From: Neoaquamicrobium microcysteis
Lineage (GTDB): Bacteria; Pseudomonadota; Alphaproteobacteria; Rhizobiales; Rhizobiaceae
DNA: 64,000 nucleotides
NCBI RefSeq assembly: GCF_008180155.1
Contig: NZ_VSZS01000057.1
Span: forward strand, 1 to 64,000
Direction of reading: 5' to 3'
Shown here in pieces: positions 56,065 through 64,000 of the stretch (position 1 is the stretch's first letter; every line of letters starts with the position of its first letter). The notes under the pieces were generated by a model. That model ran no database searches and was not told the origin of the DNA. It was given only the letters and a program-made list of their open reading frames with translations. A program made the position numbers and the translations under genes.

Positions 56065-56477
56065 GGTCGCCAGCCCCACAAAAACAAAAACCGGCACTGA
56101 AGTCAGCACCGGTGATTGCTTTGGGATCGTCGTACCGTCGATGATCCGGTTGGACCTGGAGTTGGTTCGATCCGACCTTGCCCCGTGGGCGGGGGGCTTG
56201 GGGTTACAGGGCCTTGCCGGACCGAACCGTCTCAGGCAACAGGGGGATGGTCGCGGCACATTGGGGCGCGAGATTGGATAAAAGACGGCCAAAATATGGC
56301 GGATCATCACCAATGGCGACACGCTGTGGCTCTTTGTGATCGTTCGTGAGGAAACGTAGCGTCGCCGCACCGCAACCGGTGGTAGATCCGCATATAGACG
56401 ACCCGTCAGGGGCTTGCATTTCAGCGCCGGAAGGACGACCTTTCTTCAGTCGTAGAACTGTCACGAAAGGCCACTGC
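56065..56477. other. intergenic region between DUF1223 and DUF2794 genes
   Basis: In these 413 bases no gene with a plausible start is seen. There are G/C-rich short dyads near 56090-56115 and 56180-56220 (CCCCGTGGGCGGGG) that could fold, but no known RNA family was recognised. Confidence 0.4.
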
Positions 56478-56864
56478 ATGACCGATCACGGCGCGGGCGC
56501 GGAGGATAGGGACGACTCCGCAATACTGATCCCGCTGCACGAGGCAAGGCGTGTCCGGGAGAATCTGCCTGTAACGTTCCATCGGCGCGAGCTCGACGAA
56601 ATCCTCAAAATTTATAGCGTGATGGTCGGTGCCGGCGAATGGCGCGACTATGCGATCGACCACATGCGCGACCGCGCGGTATTTTCGGTATTCCGGCGCA
56701 CCAGCGAAGTGCCGCTCTTTCAGATCGTCAAGACGCCGGCTCTCGCGCGAAAGCAGGGCGCATTCTCCGTCATAGCCGCAAGCGGTCTTATCATGAAACG
56801 CGGCCACGACCTCGCCCGCGTGCTCACCGTCTTCGACAAGTCTCTCAAGGTCGTGCGTGCGTAG
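56478..56864 (+). CDS. DUF2794 domain protein
   Basis: This 128-residue cytosolic protein matches the DUF2794 family of alphaproteobacteria (VTFHRRELDEILKIYSVMVGAGEWRDYAIDHM, followed by AVFSVFRRTSEVPLFQIVK). Function unknown. The ATG at 56478 has AAAGG seven bases before it. It converges on the btuD gene with a four-base gap. Confidence 0.88.
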   Translation: MTDHGAGAEDRDDSAILIPLHEARRVRENLPVTFHRRELDEILKIYSVMVGAGEWRDYAIDHMRDRAVFSVFRRTSEVPLFQIVKTPALARKQGAFSVIAASGLIMKRGHDLARVLTVFDKSLKVVRA

Positions 56865-56868
56865 CGCC

Positions 56869-57660
56869 TTACCGCTGGGCATCAGGCAAGCTTGAAAGAT
56901 CGAGCGGGTATACCACGAGCCCCCCGCCGACCTCGCCGATATACGCCTCGATGTTATAGACGTCGCGCAACCGCGCTTGCGTCAGCACCTCGGCAGGGGT
57001 GCCGTCCGCCACGATTCTGCCGGCATCCAGCAGCACCAGCCGAGTGCACCAGCGCGCCGCCAGGCCCAGATCGTGAAGGCATGCGACGACACTGGCGCCT
57101 TCCCGCGCGAGCGCTGCGAAGACCCGCATCAGCGCAATCTGATGCAAAGGGTCCAGACCGGCGGTAGGCTCATCCGCCAGCATCAGCGGCGCTTCCTGCG
57201 CCAGCGCGCGGGCGATTAGCACGCGAGCTTTCTCACCCCCGGACAATTCGGTTGCAGGCCGTGCCGCAAATTCGGCAACGTCCATGCGCTGCATGGCGCG
57301 CAGAACTGCTGCGTTGTCGCGTTCGCCTAGGCCGGCAAAGGCCGGCATATGCGGCGAGCGACCCAGCCCTACAAGCCGCTCGGCAGTAACCGGCCATGCG
57401 ATCTCGCGTTCCTGCGGCAGATAGGAGACGATCTTCGCTCGCGCCGTCGCGCTCAGGTTTAAGGCCGGCGTTCCACCGATGTCGATTTCTCCCGAAGACG
57501 GCGTCAAACCGAGCACCGCCCGAAGAAGCGTCGACTTGCCTGCGCCGTTTGGCCCGATCAGGCCGACGAACTCTCCTTCGCGGATGGAAAGATCGACGCC
57601 ATCCAGCACCGCCTTGCCACCGAGCCGAGCCGAAACGTCGCTGAGACGAAGCAGGCTCAC
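56869..57660 (-). CDS. btuD: vitamin B12 ABC transporter ATP-binding protein
   Basis: This 263-residue ATPase of the FecE/BtuD/HmuV class powers import across the inner membrane. Walker A is GPNGAGKST, signature LSGGEKARV, Walker B LMLADEPTAGL. Start is the GTG at 57660 overlapping the permease stop as GTGA. By sequence alone it could be named HmuV (haem); the cobalamin riboswitch and BtuB-like receptor upstream favour cobalamin. Confidence 0.88.
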   Translation of the reverse strand: MSLLRLSDVSARLGGKAVLDGVDLSIREGEFVGLIGPNGAGKSTLLRAVLGLTPSSGEIDIGGTPALNLSATARAKIVSYLPQEREIAWPVTAERLVGLGRSPHMPAFAGLGERDNAAVLRAMQRMDVAEFAARPATELSGGEKARVLIARALAQEAPLMLADEPTAGLDPLHQIALMRVFAALAREGASVVACLHDLGLAARWCTRLVLLDAGRIVADGTPAEVLTQARLRDVYNIEAYIGEVGGGLVVYPLDLSSLPDAQR

Positions 57661-58658
57661 AGCATCTGCCTCCGCGTCCGCCAGATCAGCCACAGGAAGA
57701 ACGGCGCGCCGACGATTGCCGTCAGCACACCCAGCTTGAGATCCCGGCCGGGCGCGATAAGCCGTACCAGCACATCGGCGGCCAGCAGCACGGATGCTCC
57801 GCCGAGCGCACTGGCCGGTAGCAGCCGCGAAGGCACAGAACCCACCAGCGGGCGCAGGAGGTGCGGAACGACCAGCCCGACGAAGCCGATCGCGCCGGCA
57901 ACCGCAGTTGCTCCGCCCACCGAAGCGGCGGTACCGGTGATGGCCAGAAACTGCACCCTGCGCATGTCTATCCCGATGCTGGAGGCGGCGTCCGCGCCCA
58001 GCGTCAGTACGTCGAGCGGCCGGGCCAGCATCGCCAGCATCACCCATCCGGCAACCATGAAGGGGCCCGACAGCCACAGATGCGTCATCGACCTGTCGGC
58101 AAGCGAGCCGAGCATCCAGAACACGATCTCCAGCGCTGCGAAAGGGTTGGAAGAAAGGTTCAATGCGAGCGAGGTCATCGCTCCGGCAAAGGCGGAGATA
58201 GCCACACCGGCCAGGATGATCGTCAGCGTGCCGCCGCGTTCTCCCGCCATTGCGCGTACGAGCAATACGGCAATGACAGCGCCTGCGAGTGCGGCAAGCG
58301 GGAGGCCGAGCGCAAATGTGGCCGACAACCCCGTGTAAATGGCCAGCACCGCGCCGAGCGACGCCGAAGCGCTGATGCCTAAAAGTCCGGGTTCGGCCAA
58401 CGGGTTGCGCAGGTAGCCTTGCAGCACTGCGCCCGAAAGGCCGAGTGTCGCGCCGATCATCAGGCCCAGAACGGCGCGCGGCAGGCGTATCTCACGCATC
58501 ACCAGCGACATGAGGTCCCCCTCATCGACAAACAGCGCAGCCAGGCTCTGCCGGAAACCCGCCTCGGCTGGCCCCGTCGTCAGCGAGGCGATGAAAAGCG
58601 ATAGCGTGAGAACGGCCAGAGCCAGCAAAACCGCCGCATATCGGGCTTGCTCGCTCAT
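57657..58658 (-). CDS. btuC: vitamin B12 ABC transporter permease (FecCD family)
   Basis: This 333-residue inner-membrane permease has about ten hydrophobic segments. Family stretches are LPRAVLGLMIGATLGLSGAVLQGYLRNPLAEPGLLGI and GFVGLVVPHLLRPLVG. It starts in the stop of the binding protein gene (ATGA) and overlaps btuD by four bases. Confidence 0.9.
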   Translation of the reverse strand: MSEQARYAAVLLALAVLTLSLFIASLTTGPAEAGFRQSLAALFVDEGDLMSLVMREIRLPRAVLGLMIGATLGLSGAVLQGYLRNPLAEPGLLGISASASLGAVLAIYTGLSATFALGLPLAALAGAVIAVLLVRAMAGERGGTLTIILAGVAISAFAGAMTSLALNLSSNPFAALEIVFWMLGSLADRSMTHLWLSGPFMVAGWVMLAMLARPLDVLTLGADAASSIGIDMRRVQFLAITGTAASVGGATAVAGAIGFVGLVVPHLLRPLVGSVPSRLLPASALGGASVLLAADVLVRLIAPGRDLKLGVLTAIVGAPFFLWLIWRTRRQML

Positions 58659-59506
58659 TGCTCGGCAACCTCGCCGGCAGCCTGCCTGAGCATTCTGGCA
58701 GCCTCCAGTGTGAACGGCGCACCGCATATCCAGTAGCGGTCCGGTATGCGCACCAGCCGATCGCCGGACGCGATCGCCCTGAAAGCCGGGTGCTGGAAAT
58801 TCTCCTGCGCGAGGGCCGGTTTCTCGTAGTGCTGCTCACCGAGAACCACGATGTCGGGATCGGCAAGCACGAGCTGCTCCAGTGGAATCCGCTGCACGCC
58901 TGCAATGCCGAGCTTGTCGGTGATGTTGGTGAGCCCCGCCGCCTCGATCACGGCATGCGACAACGACCCCTCGCCCGACGTGTAGCTGTTTGCGGAATAG
59001 ACGGCGACCGAGAGGTTCGCCACAGGCTCTCGCAAAAGGTCGTCCAGCCCGGCTTCGAGCTCCGCAACCAGTTCTTCGGCGCGTTCCTGCCTGCCAAGCA
59101 ACTGTCCCATGCGCCGGATGCTGTCCCGAATGCCCTCGAAAGTGCTTTCTGGCGGAAACTGCTCGACCCGGAACCCAAGCCGGCGCAGCATCTCGACTGC
59201 CGGCTGCGCCGTAAAGGTGCCTGCAAGAACGAGATCGGGCCCCATCAGGAATACTTCCTCGCCCATGCCGTGATTGACGACGTAGCGTCCAGCCTCGTCC
59301 GCCAGAACCGAAATCCCCGGATCGGCGGCGAGATTCGAGACGGAATGAAGCTGCCCCTCGCCCGCCACCAGCATGGCGAGTTGATCCGTGCAAACGTTCA
59401 TGGACACGACGCGCTTCGGCGCCGTTTCGCCCGATGCAAACACATCCGTCGCGCCGCAGAAACCGGTCAAAGCGACAATCAAACCGGCAATGCGGGCGAC
59501 GGACAA
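58655..59506 (-). CDS. btuF: vitamin B12-type periplasmic binding protein
   Basis: This 283-residue class III binding protein delivers its ligand to BtuC. It has an N-terminal signal (GLIVALTGFCGATDVFA) and the TroA-like fold with the RVVSMNVCTDQLAML start and the EQLVLADPDIVVLGE region. It lies 12 bp after the receptor gene. Siderophore or haem binding would be possible from sequence alone; the riboswitch decides for cobalamin. Confidence 0.88.
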   Translation of the reverse strand: MSVARIAGLIVALTGFCGATDVFASGETAPKRVVSMNVCTDQLAMLVAGEGQLHSVSNLAADPGISVLADEAGRYVVNHGMGEEVFLMGPDLVLAGTFTAQPAVEMLRRLGFRVEQFPPESTFEGIRDSIRRMGQLLGRQERAEELVAELEAGLDDLLREPVANLSVAVYSANSYTSGEGSLSHAVIEAAGLTNITDKLGIAGVQRIPLEQLVLADPDIVVLGEQHYEKPALAQENFQHPAFRAIASGDRLVRIPDRYWICGAPFTLEAARMLRQAAGEVAEQ

Positions 59507-59518
59507 CTTTTCTTTTTC

Positions 59519-61396
59519 CTAGAAGAGACGCGTGAAGCTCAGATTGATGGTCCGGCCGGGCGCGCGATAGTCGGTTTGCGTCGAGTATTCTTCATCGAAC
59601 AGGTTCTCGACGGCGAACTTCAGGCTGGACTGGTCATCGAAGCGATAGTCGGCCGAAACATCCACTGTCACATAGTCGGGCAGCCGTGCCGTATTGGCGA
59701 CGTTGGAATGCCGCGACGAGCCGTAGAGCACCTTCGCCGTTACGTCGAGCTTTTCGGTCGCCGCGAAAGTGACCTCCGCCGCCGCCTTGAACCGATCCCG
59801 GTTGGGAATGTAGAGGCCCGTATCGAGGTTGATCGGCTCGCGCACGTCGATCGAGGCCTTGGCCGACCAACGGGCATCGAAGGCATGCGCCACCGAAGCC
59901 TCGAAACCCCTGATCCTCGCCCGTCCGATGTTCATCGGCGTGAAGGTGGAATCGAGCGTTATCAGATCGCGAAGGTTGCTCTGGTAGACGGCAAAATCGA
60001 TGGTCGTATCGACGGTCGGGCTCCACGTCAGGCCCACCTCGTAGGTCTGCGACTTCTCGGGACGCAGGTTCGGGTTCGAGAAGCCCGGATAGTAGAGGTC
60101 GTTGAAGGTCGGCGCGCGGAAGCCCGTTCCGTAGGACGCACGCGCGACGAGATCCGGCACGATCTCGTAGCTGGCGCCCAGATTGTAGGTCGTCGCACTG
60201 CCGAACTGCTCGTTGTAGTCGTGACGGATGCCGCTGTCGAAAGTCAGGGCGCCGAGTTCCGCCGAATACTGCGCGAAACCGGCAGCAAGCGTTCTCGACG
60301 TCACCGGAAAAATGACCGGGCCGAAGCTATCTACGCTTACGTCGATGCTCTCGCGATAGGCTTCTACGCCGCCAAGCAGGGTATGGGTTGCGGCGTCCGT
60401 CTCGAAGGTCTTCTCCGTCGAGGCGAACACGCCGTAGCGCACGGTGTCGAACTGGTCGGAGCCAGGCAGGCCATCGCGGAAATTCTCGCTCAGATCGATG
60501 CCGCTGGAGAGCTCGACCCGGGTGTTCCAGTCATGCGCATGGTCGATCCGCGCGCCGATCTTGCCGGCGAAGGTGGTGCTATCCACCTCGTTGTACTCGA
60601 ACGAATTGGCGTCGTACTGCGAGCGCGAACGTGAAAAGAGGCCGTCGGCGTAAATGCGCCCCCAGTCGAAGTCCCTGCCGACCGAGAAGTTCAGTGAGCC
60701 CTGCATGAAACCGTCATCGTCGGGCTCGTAGCCCCATGCGGTCGGGTAGGTGAAGTTGTAGCCTCTGGTTCCCAGAAGGCTGCCGCCGACGGCATAGTCC
60801 AGCCCGCCGGTCTGCCCCCGCACGTCCGCAGAGAGATGCGCGCCCCAAGGATGCGTGACACCCGTCGTTACGCTGCCGCAGAAGTCGCGCCCGTCGCCGC
60901 AGCTTCCGCCCTGCTTGGTAATGATGTTGATGACGCCGCCCATTGCGTCGGCGCCATACTGGGCCGAATGGGGCCCCTTTGCGATCTCGATCCGCTCGAT
61001 CGCGGACAACGGAATGGCAAACAGCGTGCTCGTTCCACTGGTCGCCGCGGCGGTGCGCACGCCGTTGACCAGAACCAGCGTCTGCGTGGATGACATGCCG
61101 CGAAGCTGGACGTTCGAGGTTGACCCCTGCCCGCCATAGGTGGTCACCGAAACTCCGGTATAGCGCTTCAGGAGCGAGGGCAGGTCGGGCGCGGCCGAAC
61201 GTGCAATCTCCTCTTCCTCGATCACGGTGACGGATGATGTCGAACGCACCAGCGGCGTCTCGCGCCGCAGCGGTGTCGTCACCACGATCGTCTCGAGCAG
61301 AGTTGCGCCGCTATCGGCGTTGTCAGGCGCCTGCGCGTGTGCCCCGCCGCCTGCCGCGAGCGCCAATACGCTTGCCGAAAGAATAAGTCTGTTCAT
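59519..61396 (-). CDS. btuB: TonB-dependent vitamin B12 receptor
   Basis: This 625-residue outer-membrane barrel imports cobalamin with TonB energy. A signal peptide (MNRLILSASVLALAAGGGAHA) is followed by a TonB box-like LLETIVVTTP, a plug domain (NVQLRGMSSTQTLVLVNGVR) and a barrel ending in the aromatic residue INLSFTRLF as outer-membrane proteins do. It is the first gene after the cobalamin riboswitch and heads btuB-F-C-D. Confidence 0.93.
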   Translation of the reverse strand: MNRLILSASVLALAAGGGAHAQAPDNADSGATLLETIVVTTPLRRETPLVRSTSSVTVIEEEEIARSAAPDLPSLLKRYTGVSVTTYGGQGSTSNVQLRGMSSTQTLVLVNGVRTAAATSGTSTLFAIPLSAIERIEIAKGPHSAQYGADAMGGVINIITKQGGSCGDGRDFCGSVTTGVTHPWGAHLSADVRGQTGGLDYAVGGSLLGTRGYNFTYPTAWGYEPDDDGFMQGSLNFSVGRDFDWGRIYADGLFSRSRSQYDANSFEYNEVDSTTFAGKIGARIDHAHDWNTRVELSSGIDLSENFRDGLPGSDQFDTVRYGVFASTEKTFETDAATHTLLGGVEAYRESIDVSVDSFGPVIFPVTSRTLAAGFAQYSAELGALTFDSGIRHDYNEQFGSATTYNLGASYEIVPDLVARASYGTGFRAPTFNDLYYPGFSNPNLRPEKSQTYEVGLTWSPTVDTTIDFAVYQSNLRDLITLDSTFTPMNIGRARIRGFEASVAHAFDARWSAKASIDVREPINLDTGLYIPNRDRFKAAAEVTFAATEKLDVTAKVLYGSSRHSNVANTARLPDYVTVDVSADYRFDDQSSLKFAVENLFDEEYSTQTDYRAPGRTINLSFTRLF

Positions 61397-61589
61397 GTCG
61401 GTCCCCAACTTCCAGAATGGAAGCGCCATGCGCCCCGGTTGCATCAGACCGCAGGCGTTCATGGCTGGGGGCAGTGATGGCGGATGCACATCGATCGCCC
61501 GGCCGTTTCCGGCATGCGGTAGCTTCTCGATGTCACCGCGACGGACGACCGCGCCTGGACACACCCCGTATCCTGGCATGGGTGACCGG

Positions 61590-61785
61590 AACGGGCAGGT
61601 CTCCTGGCTTCCGTGTCATCGCCTTGGTTCTTCCGCCTTCCCGACCTTGTTGGGGTCAGTGGCGTCCGGAAGATGGCTCAACGGTTACAGTTGCGGGGGC
61701 AGCCGCGGCATCAGCCCGAAGGCCTCACCGCGTTCCCATTTTCATCCACCTTGCGGCGGAACCTGTTCCGATATCGGTGCTAGCG
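61590..61785 (-). ncRNA. cobalamin riboswitch
   Basis: On the minus strand the leader of btuB contains the conserved blocks of the B12 riboswitch: AAAATGGGAACGCGGTGA, CCCGCAACTGTAA, GCCACTGA and the B12 box AGCCAGGAGACCTGCC (61594-61609). About 200 bases separate it from the btuB start. Binding of adenosylcobalamin or a related form should turn the operon off. Confidence 0.93.
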
Positions 61786-61837
61786 CTTGTTCACGCTCGC
61801 GTCAACGCGCTTGGACGGCTGTGCCGGAAACTGAACG

Positions 61838-62830
61838 TCAACCCCGGCTGTTGCGGTGCGACAGCGCCTTCTCCCAGGCGAGCGCGTCGCCCACGATCCC
61901 GTCGAGATTGTCGTGGGCGGGTTTCCAGCCGAGTTCCGAGCGCGCCAGTGTCGAGTCTGCCACGACGGCTGCGGCATCACCCGGCCGGCGCGGACCCATC
62001 GCGACGTTGAAGTCGCTGCCGAAGACCCGGCGAACCGAATCGAGCACCTCGAGCACCGAATAGCCGTGGTTGTAGCCGCAATTGGCGACAAGATTGCCAC
62101 CGCCGGCACGCAGCCGCTGAAGCGCCAGCAGATGAACGTTTGCGAGGTCCGACACATGAATGTAGTCGCGTACGCAGGTGCCGTCGGGGGTGGGATAGTC
62201 GTCGCCGAAAACCGTCAGCGAGGCTCGCTTGCCCAAGGCCGTCTCGCTTGCCACCTTGATGAGATGCGTCGCGCCCGGGGTGGACTGGCCGGTGCGGCCG
62301 CGCGGGTCTGCGCCGGCCACGTTGAAGTAGCGCAGCGCGGTGTAGGTGAAATCGTGCGCCGCGGCGGCGTCGCGCAGCATCAGCTCGCTCATCAGCTTGG
62401 ATGTGCCATAGGGCGATTCCGGCAGGAGCGGCGCCGTTTCCTGCACCGGGTCTATTCCGGCCGCGCCATAGACGGCGGCCGTGGAGGAGAAGATGAAATG
62501 CCGGACCGACCCCTTGACGGCGGCTTCCAGCAGCGTGCGTGTCTTGCAGGTGTTGTTGGAGTAGTAGCCGAGCGGGTCGGCCACCGACTCTGGCACCACG
62601 ATTGAGCCGGCGAAGTGGATGATCGCGTCCACCGAATGCTTCTCGATTAGCGAGCCCACCAGTTCGGCATCGCCTATGTCGCCCACCACCAGTCTTGCCT
62701 CCGGCGCGACCGCCCATTCGAAGCCGGTAGAGAGCCGGTCCAGCACGACCACGTCCTCGCCCGCATCCAGCAGGGCCCACACCATGTGGCTGCCGATATA
62801 GCCGGCCCCGCCTGTCACCAAGACTGCCAT
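61838..62830 (-). CDS. galE: UDP-glucose 4-epimerase
   Basis: This 330-residue SDR-type enzyme interconverts UDP-glucose and UDP-galactose for polysaccharide synthesis. The NAD motif VTGGAGYIGSHM is at the N-terminus; SSTAAVYG supplies the Ser and SPYGTSKLMSE the Tyr/Lys pair; RYFNVAGADP and DYIHVSDLA are family hallmarks. Reads leftward towards the btu riboswitch; nothing suggests co-regulation. Confidence 0.95.
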   Translation of the reverse strand: MAVLVTGGAGYIGSHMVWALLDAGEDVVVLDRLSTGFEWAVAPEARLVVGDIGDAELVGSLIEKHSVDAIIHFAGSIVVPESVADPLGYYSNNTCKTRTLLEAAVKGSVRHFIFSSTAAVYGAAGIDPVQETAPLLPESPYGTSKLMSELMLRDAAAAHDFTYTALRYFNVAGADPRGRTGQSTPGATHLIKVASETALGKRASLTVFGDDYPTPDGTCVRDYIHVSDLANVHLLALQRLRAGGGNLVANCGYNHGYSVLEVLDSVRRVFGSDFNVAMGPRRPGDAAAVVADSTLARSELGWKPAHDNLDGIVGDALAWEKALSHRNSRG

Positions 62831-62941
62831 TCGTCAAACCCTCGCCATTCAAGGAACCGGTTCTACCGCACCGCACAATGCGCAACCGCAACTCTTATGG
62901 CAACTGCCGATTTCAGGCCGGTTAACGCAGGGTGATGGGCG

Positions 62942-64000
62942 TCAAAAGCCGCTGACGCGCGGCAGCCATGTCGATAGCGCCGGCACGAAGGTCAGCAGCG
63001 CGAGAACCACGAGATGTGCGATGAAGAAGGGCGGCATTTCCCTCACAAGATCGGTCACCCTGATCTTCACTGTAGATGAGACGACGAAGAGCAGGCTTCC
63101 CACAGGCGGCGTGATGAGCCCCAGTGTCAGGTTTACGATAACAACGATCGCGAAGTGCACAGGGTCGATGCCGAGCGAGTGGGCGATCGGCGCCAGTATG
63201 GGAACCAGCACCATCACTCCCGGTAGCGGGTCCATGAACAGGCCGAAGACCAGCAGCAGGAGGTTCACGGCAAGCAGGAAGACGATCGGGCTGAGTTCCC
63301 AGCCGCCGATGGTGGCCGCAAGCGTCTGCGGCACGCTCTGTATGATGAGAACCCATGCGAAGGCGCGCGCCGCCGCGAGTATCAGCAGCACCGCCACGCT
63401 GACGAGTGCGGCGCGATAGACGATCTCGGGCAGGTCGCGCAGCTTGAGCGATCGGTAGACGAACATGCCGCAGACGAGGGCGTAGAACACCGCCACCACG
63501 GACGCTTCGGTGGGCGTGAAGATGCCTGCCCTGATGCCGCCGATGATGATGACTATCAGCATCAGCGCGGGTATCGCATGCAACGTGGTACGCATCATTT
63601 CGCCCGGCGAAGGCCGCGGTTCGGCGCTGCGATAGCCGCGCTGGCGGCAGACATACCAGTTAGCCGCACACAGCATCGCGGCCATCATCAGGCCCGGCAC
63701 AATGCCGGCCATGAACAGGGCACCCACGGACACGCGATCCACCTGCATCGCATAGAGGATCATGATGATCGACGGCGGGATGATCGGCCCGATCACCGCA
63801 CTCGACGCCGTAAGCGCGGCGGCGTACGGCCTGTCGTAGCCGCCCTTCTCCATCATCCGCACCATCATCGCGCCTGGACCGGCCGCGTCGGCCAGCGCCG
63901 ACCCCGAAATGCCCGCGAACATGGTGGACGACAGCACGTTGGCGTAGCCAAGCCCGCCGCGCAGGTGGCCGACGAACTGGGAGGCGAAGCGCAGCAGGAT
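62942..64000 (-). CDS. TRAP transporter large permease (DctM type), 5' end outside window
   Basis: This is the C-terminal 352 residues of a TRAP large permease. The first codons in the window read ILLRFASQFVGHLRGGLGYANV, continuous with the rest. Motifs: GISGSALADAAGPGAMMVRMMEKGGYDR, SAVIGPIIPPSIIMILY and LTLGLITPPVGSLLFV. Several membrane segments are present and the C-terminus is intact. It is distinct from the permease at 30851-32128. Its substrate genes lie beyond the window. Confidence 0.93.
   Translation of the reverse strand: MLLRFASQFVGHLRGGLGYANVLSSTMFAGISGSALADAAGPGAMMVRMMEKGGYDRPYAAALTASSAVIGPIIPPSIIMILYAMQVDRVSVGALFMAGIVPGLMMAAMLCAANWYVCRQRGYRSAEPRPSPGEMMRTTLHAIPALMLIVIIIGGIRAGIFTPTEASVVAVFYALVCGMFVYRSLKLRDLPEIVYRAALVSVAVLLILAAARAFAWVLIIQSVPQTLAATIGGWELSPIVFLLAVNLLLLVFGLFMDPLPGVMVLVPILAPIAHSLGIDPVHFAIVVIVNLTLGLITPPVGSLLFVVSSTVKIRVTDLVREMPPFFIAHLVVLALLTFVPALSTWLPRVSGF

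Noticed and set aside
56869-59506. Naming the importer a haem (Hmu) system
   Set aside because: No haem-degradation gene or haem-receptor signature is present, while a cobalamin riboswitch leads the operon.

Overview
The window looks like chromosomal DNA of a free-living, aerobic alphaproteobacterium of the order Hyphomicrobiales (Rhizobiales), probably near Mesorhizobium, Nitratireductor or Aminobacter. The grounds are the high GC content with dense ATGA/GTGA overlaps, the divergent acnA / ccmABCDG arrangement followed by DUF1223 and DUF2794 genes, a fused indolepyruvate:ferredoxin oxidoreductase, TRAP transporters, and CueR, ModE and glnK-amtB modules of rhizobial style. The genus is an inference from synteny remembered, not from a search. 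No phage, insertion sequence, CRISPR array or rRNA was seen. One tRNA gene is present.

Layout. 1-8.1 kb: the front of a chemoreceptor gene, an ECF sigma factor with its YCII/DGPF partner, indolepyruvate ferredoxin oxidoreductase with a divergent Lrp-type regulator, and a membrane diguanylate cyclase. 8.1-25.2 kb: the most interesting block. It holds a ferredoxin-NADP reductase; a HyuA/HyuB pair; a tightly overlapping six-gene operon (molybdenum hydroxylase FAD subunit, fused FeS-molybdenum subunit, a 6-hydroxynicotinate reductase-like protein, a UPF0280/ApbE-like protein, a PF06684 protein and a MarR regulator); a nicotinamidase; and a complete ABC importer of the branched-chain amino acid type. 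Read together this is a candidate nicotinamide/nicotinate degradation system using the reductive route (nicotinate, 6-hydroxynicotinate, 1,4,5,6-tetrahydro-6-oxonicotinate, then ring opening). A similar palindrome lies in each of the three promoter regions of the block.

25.4-34.9 kb: a polytopic membrane protein of unknown role, tRNA-Ser(CGA), then an eight-gene operon under a GntR regulator (TRAP importer, FAD-linked hydroxyacid dehydrogenase, SDR, isocitrate-lyase-superfamily enzyme, HpaI-type aldolase), which probably imports and breaks down an unidentified hydroxy acid. A fragment of another enzyme gene lies between its last gene and the tRNA.

35.2-43.5 kb: copper efflux (cueR, copZ-like, copA) with two divergent CueR-type promoters; molybdate uptake modABC-modE with a ModE operator; and glnK-amtB behind a sigma-54 promoter. 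43.6-48.8 kb: housekeeping and metabolic genes (TesB thioesterase, UbiH-type hydroxylase, a second YCII protein, YbaK-type deacylase, OsmC, leucine/phenylalanine-type dehydrogenase). 48.9-52.0 kb: cytochrome c maturation operon ccmA-B-(MORN-like)-C-D-G, divergent from acnA. 55.3-56.9 kb: DUF1223 and DUF2794 genes. 56.9-61.8 kb: cobalamin uptake operon btuB-F-C-D behind a cobalamin riboswitch. The end of the window has galE and the 3' part of a second TRAP large permease gene cut by the window edge.

The molybdate and cobalamin importers may matter to the catabolic blocks: the molybdenum hydroxylase of the nicotinate-like operon needs molybdate. That link is inference only.
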